Shown one piece after another: positions 59,044 through 64,000 of a DNA stretch of 64,000 nucleotides (position 1 is its first letter; each line of letters begins with the position of its first letter). The stretch spans positions 60,895,475 through 60,959,474 of the forward strand of contig JACSVZ010000007.1 of the NCBI GenBank assembly GCA_014706295.1, read 5' to 3'. A program made the translations under genes and the position numbers. Source of the stretch: Lycocorax pyrrhopterus obiensis (taxonomy: Eukaryota; Chordata; Aves; Passeriformes; Paradisaeidae). The notes beneath the pieces were generated by a model. The model was not told where the DNA came from. It saw only the letters and a list, made by a program, of their open reading frames with translations, and did not search any database.

Positions 59044-61510
59044 CACTTCTTTGGGATATGGGGATGAAGAGAGGAAGAGGATGGCAGTGGGGAAGCCCCT
59101 GTGATTTCAGATTCAGACCCAGCAGCTAAAACAGGAGCTGAACCGTCTGGACAGATTCCCCTCCGCTGTTTCACACATATGGCATTTCCAGTTCCCAGTG
59201 ATGGAGTGTTCTACACTGAGATTTGGGGAGAAAAGCACATTAGATTTCACATAAGCCTAAAAATAAGCTCAGTGCCTAAGCAAGCTGCTGAATATAAATT
59301 ACTTCCTTAAAGCACACTAAAAAGCCCCCTTTAGTCATCAGCTGGTCCCACAAGTGACAAAGCAGCTGATTAGAAACCCCAAATGGTCTATTTTTAAATA
59401 GAAAGAAAAGGAGCTAAAGAAAACACTCTGAGTGTGTTTGAGGGTTTATGCAAGTATCATTTCTCAATTTTGTGGGTTGGTTCCAGCACCCAGAAGGAAC
59501 AAATATGTTCATTTTCGAGCATGTGTTTTCAGGTCCTTCATAAAAAAAAATAAGAGGCACTGTTGCTAGGTGGAAGTGGCTGGAAGACTTTCTTTTTTGA
59601 TCTCAGAGCTATTTTCAGCTGGGTTTTTAGGCTTCTGGGGAGACAGTTTCTTTTTCTCCTCTCAGAAAAAGGAAAAAAAAAAGGCAGCAGAAAAGGCTTG
59701 GAGAAAAGATAATGTTCTAATTCCAGCCTCTGCCAATGGCTACCTGTCAAGACTCCTGCTTAGACAATTAATGTATTTTTACTAATGAAGGCTTAATTAC
59801 AGGTTTATTAGGACTGTTTTTCCACACTCCTCTTTAGAATAAAGCCATGGATATTCTGGCAGAAACCTGGGTTCCACGATGTGCAGCAAGAGCGGAGCGA
59901 CGCGAGAGCCAGAGGAGTTTTGTGAGTTAAGGCTACAGCAATGAAGCCAAACGAGCACATTTGGGCCACCACAGGGCACAGCTAATGACAGCCCAGCTCA
60001 GGAGGGCTGACCAGAGCCACAAATGCCATGGCTGATGGCATGGCTGTCCCAATGCACCACATGGATAAGCCATGAGGGCACAGCAGAGAGCTGGCTTGAG
60101 GGGGCTTGGCTTGAGGGGGGCTTTTCTCCAGCCGGCTGCAGACTGGGACACACAGCACCTGGCTGGCACCATAAACCCCTGGCCTCCCCCTGGGAACACA
60201 GGGAGGGCTCAGCAGCCCTCCCACCCTCCAGGAATCAGCTCCCAGGGCTGGCACATCCGAGGTCTCACAGGCCCAGCTGCATCTCCGGCTCAGACTCGGC
60301 GAGCCCAGTGCAAGGGTCCATCAGCACCCATGACTGATTAGCCTGGAAAAGCCATTTCATTCCTGCTAATGACTACAAAGGCTTTTCTACAGCTCTCCTC
60401 AGAGGACCCCGAGCTTCCTCTCGCAGCTGATGAAGCCACCCAGGCTGAGCAGCTAAAAGGAGTCGATACAAATCATTTGTCCTATCAGCAAGTGCTCCTC
60501 TCCCCTCAATCGACAGTGGTTCCTTCCACTCTGTCCCTCAGCAGAAAATGGGTAATGAGCTCCATTGACACCACTGAGCTGGGAGAGAATCTGCCTCAGC
60601 CTTCCCCTTCCCAAGTGCCTTCTGGAAAGCTGTTCCAGGGCTGGTGTGAAAGCTCTTTCTTCCAGAGATGGAAAAAGCCAGTGACAAAGCCCCAGCCCAA
60701 CCCCCTGTGCAGGTGGTGTCTTTAGGGCAACACTCTGAGTACCAGCTCCACAACCACCTGTGCTAACAGCAACCCACAGGCTCAGGTGAGTCACCTGCAA
60801 GTGTGAAAAACTGCCCACCCAATTCCAGACCCTAAAACTGGAATGGCACTGCTGGAGGACACAGGAACACCAGCAGAGCCTGCAGAGTCACTCACCCTCC
60901 CACAGCACAAGGCAGTGCTCAGGGCTGGGCCTCACTGAAGCTCAGCTTAGCAAGATTTTACTGCTGGACCACATCAAGGCCAACACAAATGCCCAGGAGC
61001 CAGGACCAGCTGAAATCAAATTCTGGCTCTTGGCCACAGGTGCAGAAGAACAGAAAGAACCATGTTCTGGCAAGAGAATCTCTGCCTGAGTGCTATAGGT
61101 TGTGCAAGACTGCCTTTCTTTGGCATTACTGATGTCAGCAAGGGCCAACCCAACAGTGTTTTCAGCCCACTTAAGTCATCAGCAGAGTTATTTTTAGCTT
61201 CCCTTTTCCCTTCTTGAAGGGACAAGTCTGGGGATCTCCCTGCTTTTGCCCAAACCAAACCAAAAACCCATCAAAAGCCCAGAATCTCTCCCCTCCCTCT
61301 CAAATCCGAGCCACAGGAAGGAGGTCACAATCTAGAGAGCAGCAGAATTCCCAGTGAACCCTTGACACCCTGGCAAGCTGCAGGACTGGAAGCTTCATCA
61401 AGCCCTAATTACCTACCACCAGCAGCACTTTGCTGGACCTCACTTCCCAAAGTTCCCGCTTTGCCCGAGATTTGTGTGGCCCCAGAGCACGAGCTCATGG
61501 AAACACTCAC

Positions 61511-61603
61511 CGAGTCTGTGCAAACGTCGCTGTTTTCAATAACATTGGCATCCCCAAAAACCTTCCCAATTTCTCTCTCGAGAGCTGCCAAAGACTCCTG
61601 GGC
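61511..61603 (-). CDS. KTN1: Kinectin coiled-coil exon, 93 nt
   Basis: This exon encodes 31 residues, AQESLAALEREIGKVF followed by GDANVIENSDVCTDS. The acceptor is CCCTTACAG (plus strand CTGTAAGGG from 61604) behind a pyrimidine-rich tract, and the donor is GTGAGTG (CACTCAC at 61504-61510). Both ends are phase 0. The VIENSDV motif in this exon is the strongest link to kinectin. I recall the same seven residues near the C-terminus of human KTN1, preceded by a KAQ(Q/E)SL-like stretch, which here falls at the junction of this exon and the previous one. Charged residues and leucines continue the rod until about residue 16, after which a polar linker begins. No frameshift or stop interrupts the exon. 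Confidence 0.92.
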
Positions 61604-62880
61604 CTGTAAGGGAAAGAAGTTATTAAAAAAAAAAAAAAAAAGGAAGAAACAGGGAAGGCACAACAATTAGCAAAGCCCCATCTCCCTGAGAGCACCACAG
61701 ACACAGGAAATCACTGTTCAGGAGGAAATCTGTTTTGTGCCAGATTTGCTCCAGGGACCAACCCATTTGCCAAGACTGACATGTCTCCTCACAATCAGCA
61801 TGGTGCATGTCAGCCTGTCTGCATCTCAGAGCAATCCTCCAGGGAAGCTGTAATAGTCTCACATGAAGTTATTAGGTAAAAATCGTGCAGTAAATTTTGC
61901 AAGAGCAGGAGTGCAGGTCTCCAAAATCCTATACCATGAACCACGAACATCAGCACAGCTCGCTTTGTATGTCAACACCCAACGTAACTGTCCAGAGCGA
62001 AATGTTTTAAATTCTTTATTGTAACTGGTTTCCTTTGGCTTCTCACCTCCTGGCAGTGCTTTTGCGATCATCTATCCCTGTCCCAGGACAAGATATGCTC
62101 CCCCAACAGCATTTCCCACTCCAGTCCTGGAAGAACTCAGCCCAATTTGCTTACTATGCTGAAGGAACAAGGTGTTCCAGAGTGCAGAGCCAGAGCCCAG
62201 CCACCCCACAGGCTATTCCTGTCTCCATTCATCAATTCTCCCATGACAGCTTTGCTTCTGGGGTGACAGACAGCACTGAGACCTCTCATGCTTCAAGATT
62301 TCCCACTCCACTCCATCTCGTAAGAGCAGTCACCGAGGAAAAGCACAGGAAACCCACCTGTTTGTCCCATCACACTTGCACAGATCTCACTTTTAGGACT
62401 TGCAGGCTCCTGGGTTATAGTGGATATGTCACCAAGTGCAAAAGGGCGGATGCTTTGTAAACCAGCTTGTAACCCTCTGCCATTTGAGTCTGGAGTTAAA
62501 AGCCTCAGGCTGTGGTGTGGGTGGAGGGCTGTGGGATGGGCTTTTTGTTAGGCTGGGGTTTCTTTTAAATAAAGAATTATTTGTCAGCCCCAAATCACCA
62601 CTTGTTCCCACTGGCATAAAATTATCATGAACAAGGGAGGCTTTCAAGAAGGACAATTACACAGAGCTGTTAGCTGCAGCTCCATCATTTCTGCAGACAT
62701 GCAGGTAGAGCTCTTACAGCCCCAGTCGCTTGGGGAACCAGCCAGTGGAGCAAGACACCCCACCAGGCAGGCAGTTCAAACCAAGTTCCTTCAAATCATC
62801 ACTTCCAGCACTGCAGAACTACAGACATTGAGGGGTTTTGCTAACATTTATACATGCAACTGCTAAGGGTCTCTGCTTAC
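61604..62880 (-). other. KTN1: KTN1 intron
   Basis: A 1,277-nt GT-AG intron. It contains an A-run at 61624-61640 that forms part of the pyrimidine tract ahead of the 93-nt exon on the minus strand. I see no CR1 copy and no additional exon. Confidence 0.75.
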
Positions 62881-62964
62881 CTTAGGCAAGTCACCAGCTA
62901 CCTTTTCTCTCTCGTTTTGATCAACTTTGAGTTTTGACAGTGTTTCGTTTAGCTGCGTTTTCAG
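62881..62964 (-). CDS. KTN1: Kinectin coiled-coil exon, 84 nt
   Basis: This exon encodes 28 residues of the kinectin rod, starting LKTQLNETLSKLKVD and ending VAGDLPK. It has a TTTTGCAG acceptor (plus strand CTGCAAAA from 62965) and a GTAAG donor (CTTAC at 62876-62880). It is 84 nt and phase 0 at both ends, so it could be skipped without a frameshift. From memory, kinectin is known for short in-frame cassette exons of about this size near its C-terminus. The heptad-like spacing of leucines and the NEREKVAGDL stretch resemble the human kinectin C-terminal region as I remember it. Kinectin is an ER membrane protein with a short luminal or membrane N-terminus and a long cytosolic coiled coil, implicated in kinesin binding, ER spreading and EF-1 complex anchoring. 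RRBP1 is the closest alternative. Confidence 0.88.
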
Positions 62965-63957
62965 CTGCAAAACAGTAATGGAGAAAATCAGTTTCCCTCA
63001 CACACACAGATTTCATCTGTCTGTCCCAGGGATTAACCCAGTGCACATGGACTGCAAAGGGAGAAAGATTTACTAACAATTACTGCACACACTGGATTAG
63101 TCGACATGTATGATGAGGTTTACAGGGACAGTGAAGGAAGAGAGACTCCATCTGTAAAGATAAGGGTAAAGAGTGGAAACTACAGAAGACAAAACGTGGT
63201 TGGCATTGGCTTCCTTACGAGTGGTTTCAACTTTTCAACTCCATTCCAGGAGGAGCATCAGCAATACTGACAGTGCATCAGCCTCTCCAGCATCCTTATC
63301 ACAGGAGTCAGCCCAGACTCCAGCTTAATTCACAGCAAATATGCAAAAATGAAGATTGTCATCTTCCTAGTGCAGGCTAAACAGTCTCTCTACTGCTGAA
63401 TAAACTAAAAAGCTCTACTTGTCATCTTAATAAAGCACCACTTACTACAACTATGTTGACTTAACCAGTCTGTTAATGTCACATCAAGGCATGAATCACT
63501 GACAGGGGGATATTAAGTTGTCGATTGTGTTTAGATTCAATCCAAAAAAGTGAAACTATTTCAGTCAAGAGGGATGAATACTTCATACTGGCTGCAGTCA
63601 GTACTTAAACTGCAGCCTTCCAAAGGATACTCCGTTTTTTAAAGGATATTTTGATTGCTCTTCAACACAGCACACAGAACCAGCCACAGCACTTGAGGCT
63701 TGAGCCTCACACAGAAGTGCTAACAAGGAGCTCGAGTGCCAATTTTGTTGGATTTGTGCCTCTGAAGTGTGCTGTGCTAATGTTCACTATTCCTGCTGTC
63801 AATCTTCCTGGGAGCCAGAAGGAGATTAAAGGAGGGAACAATGGGCTACTCAGAGCCCTGAATTCTCACCGACTCCAAACCTACACATTGTATTTGTATC
63901 ACCCTTGGAAGGCTTCCCCCTTTGGAGCACCTGGACTGGTGAATGCTGGGCTCATAC
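62965..63957 (-). other. KTN1: KTN1 intron
   Basis: A 993-nt intron, GT-AG on the minus strand. It is A/T-rich with no recognisable repeat and no further splice-flanked coding exon that I can support. Confidence 0.6.
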
Positions 63958-64000
63958 ATTTTGGGGAAGCTCCTCTGCAGTTTCAGCTTCTCCTTGCTTA
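63958..64000 (-). CDS. KTN1: Kinectin exon (partial, cut by window edge)
   Basis: This is the most upstream piece of the kinectin gene in the window, cut by the right edge. On the minus strand it reads one base plus 14 codons (KQGEAETAEELPQN) and then meets a GTATGAG donor (plus-strand CTCATAC at 63951-63957). The join to the next exon is phase 0, and the acidic, helix-favouring residues continue directly into its coiled coil. The short length and the GTATGAG donor make this the least certain of the four exons, but phase and composition fit. Alternative: a chance open frame. The upstream exon sequence beyond the window would settle it. Confidence 0.6.

Larger units (their letters stand above)
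56938..61510 (-). other. KTN1: Last KTN1 intron
   Basis: A 4.57-kb GT-AG intron between the 93-nt exon and the terminal exon. It holds one CR1 fragment at 58811-59043 (antisense to the gene), a run of 13 C at about 57258-57270 and several A/T-rich non-repeat stretches. An alternative cassette exon could be hidden here, but I found none with matching phase and good splice sites. Confidence 0.7.

Noticed and set aside
60895..60965. Possible extra KTN1 exon before a GTGAGTGACTC donor on the minus strand
   Set aside because: The preceding frame has a stop and no acceptor with a good pyrimidine tract; it does not continue the coiled coil.
56833..64000. RRBP1 instead of KTN1 for the right-hand gene
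   Set aside because: The VIENSDV motif and the last-helix spacing fit kinectin as remembered, and the window's gene-poor flank fits KTN1's human neighbourhood. RRBP1 remains a minor alternative.
1..64000. tRNA, rRNA, CRISPR, bacterial operons or defence systems
   Set aside because: No cloverleaf A/B-box pattern, rRNA core, spaced direct-repeat array or ribosome-binding-site-led gene set seen. The sequence is vertebrate.

Overview
The window is vertebrate nuclear DNA, almost certainly from a bird. It carries about 17 fragments of CR1 LINEs on both strands, most with the avian CR1 3' end, plus small endogenous-retrovirus LTRs and no SINE/Alu-like families. A passerine is plausible from the look of the LTRs, but this is a weak inference. 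There are no operons, RNA genes, CRISPR arrays or bacterial features.

Gene content is sparse. The only protein-coding gene I can support is at the right edge, on the minus strand. Four exons, all joined in phase 0 (63958-64000 partial, 62881-62964, 61511-61603, 56833-56937), encode the coiled-coil C-terminus of kinectin (KTN1), an ER membrane protein related to RRBP1. The 3' UTR probably runs down to an AATAAA near 55104. It holds an antisense CR1 fragment about 130 nt after the stop.

Positions 1 to about 55,000 lie downstream of KTN1 and look intergenic. From memory, the human order is KTN1 - PELI2 - TMEM260 - OTX2, with long gene-poor intervals rich in conserved non-coding elements. The window fits this: it is non-coding and contains several repeat-free, TAATTA-rich blocks (about 22.8-23.2, 23.9-24.4, 26.3-26.6, 36.4-36.7, 38.4-38.9, 44.3-44.5 and 47.8-48.5 kb) that look like developmental enhancers. 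This is judged from composition, not alignment.

The repeat landscape holds: CR1 copies throughout; two solo LTRs of one family at 16397-16835 and 19513-19949, each with its own 4-bp target duplication; a third LTR-like block near 41.2-41.7 kb; a 582-bp GGAT satellite (44697-45278); a TTCTC polypyrimidine tract (34695-34811); and a compound trinucleotide tract (25478-25635).

No new system of the defence or gene-cluster kind is visible. The oddest structures are: (i) a CR1 3' end plus about 375 bp of non-CR1 sequence that occurs twice, 20 kb apart, the second copy closed by another CR1 tail; (ii) a near-perfect 51-nt palindrome at 52000-52050; (iii) a kinectin reading frame that stops with TGA while homology-like codons appear to continue beyond it.
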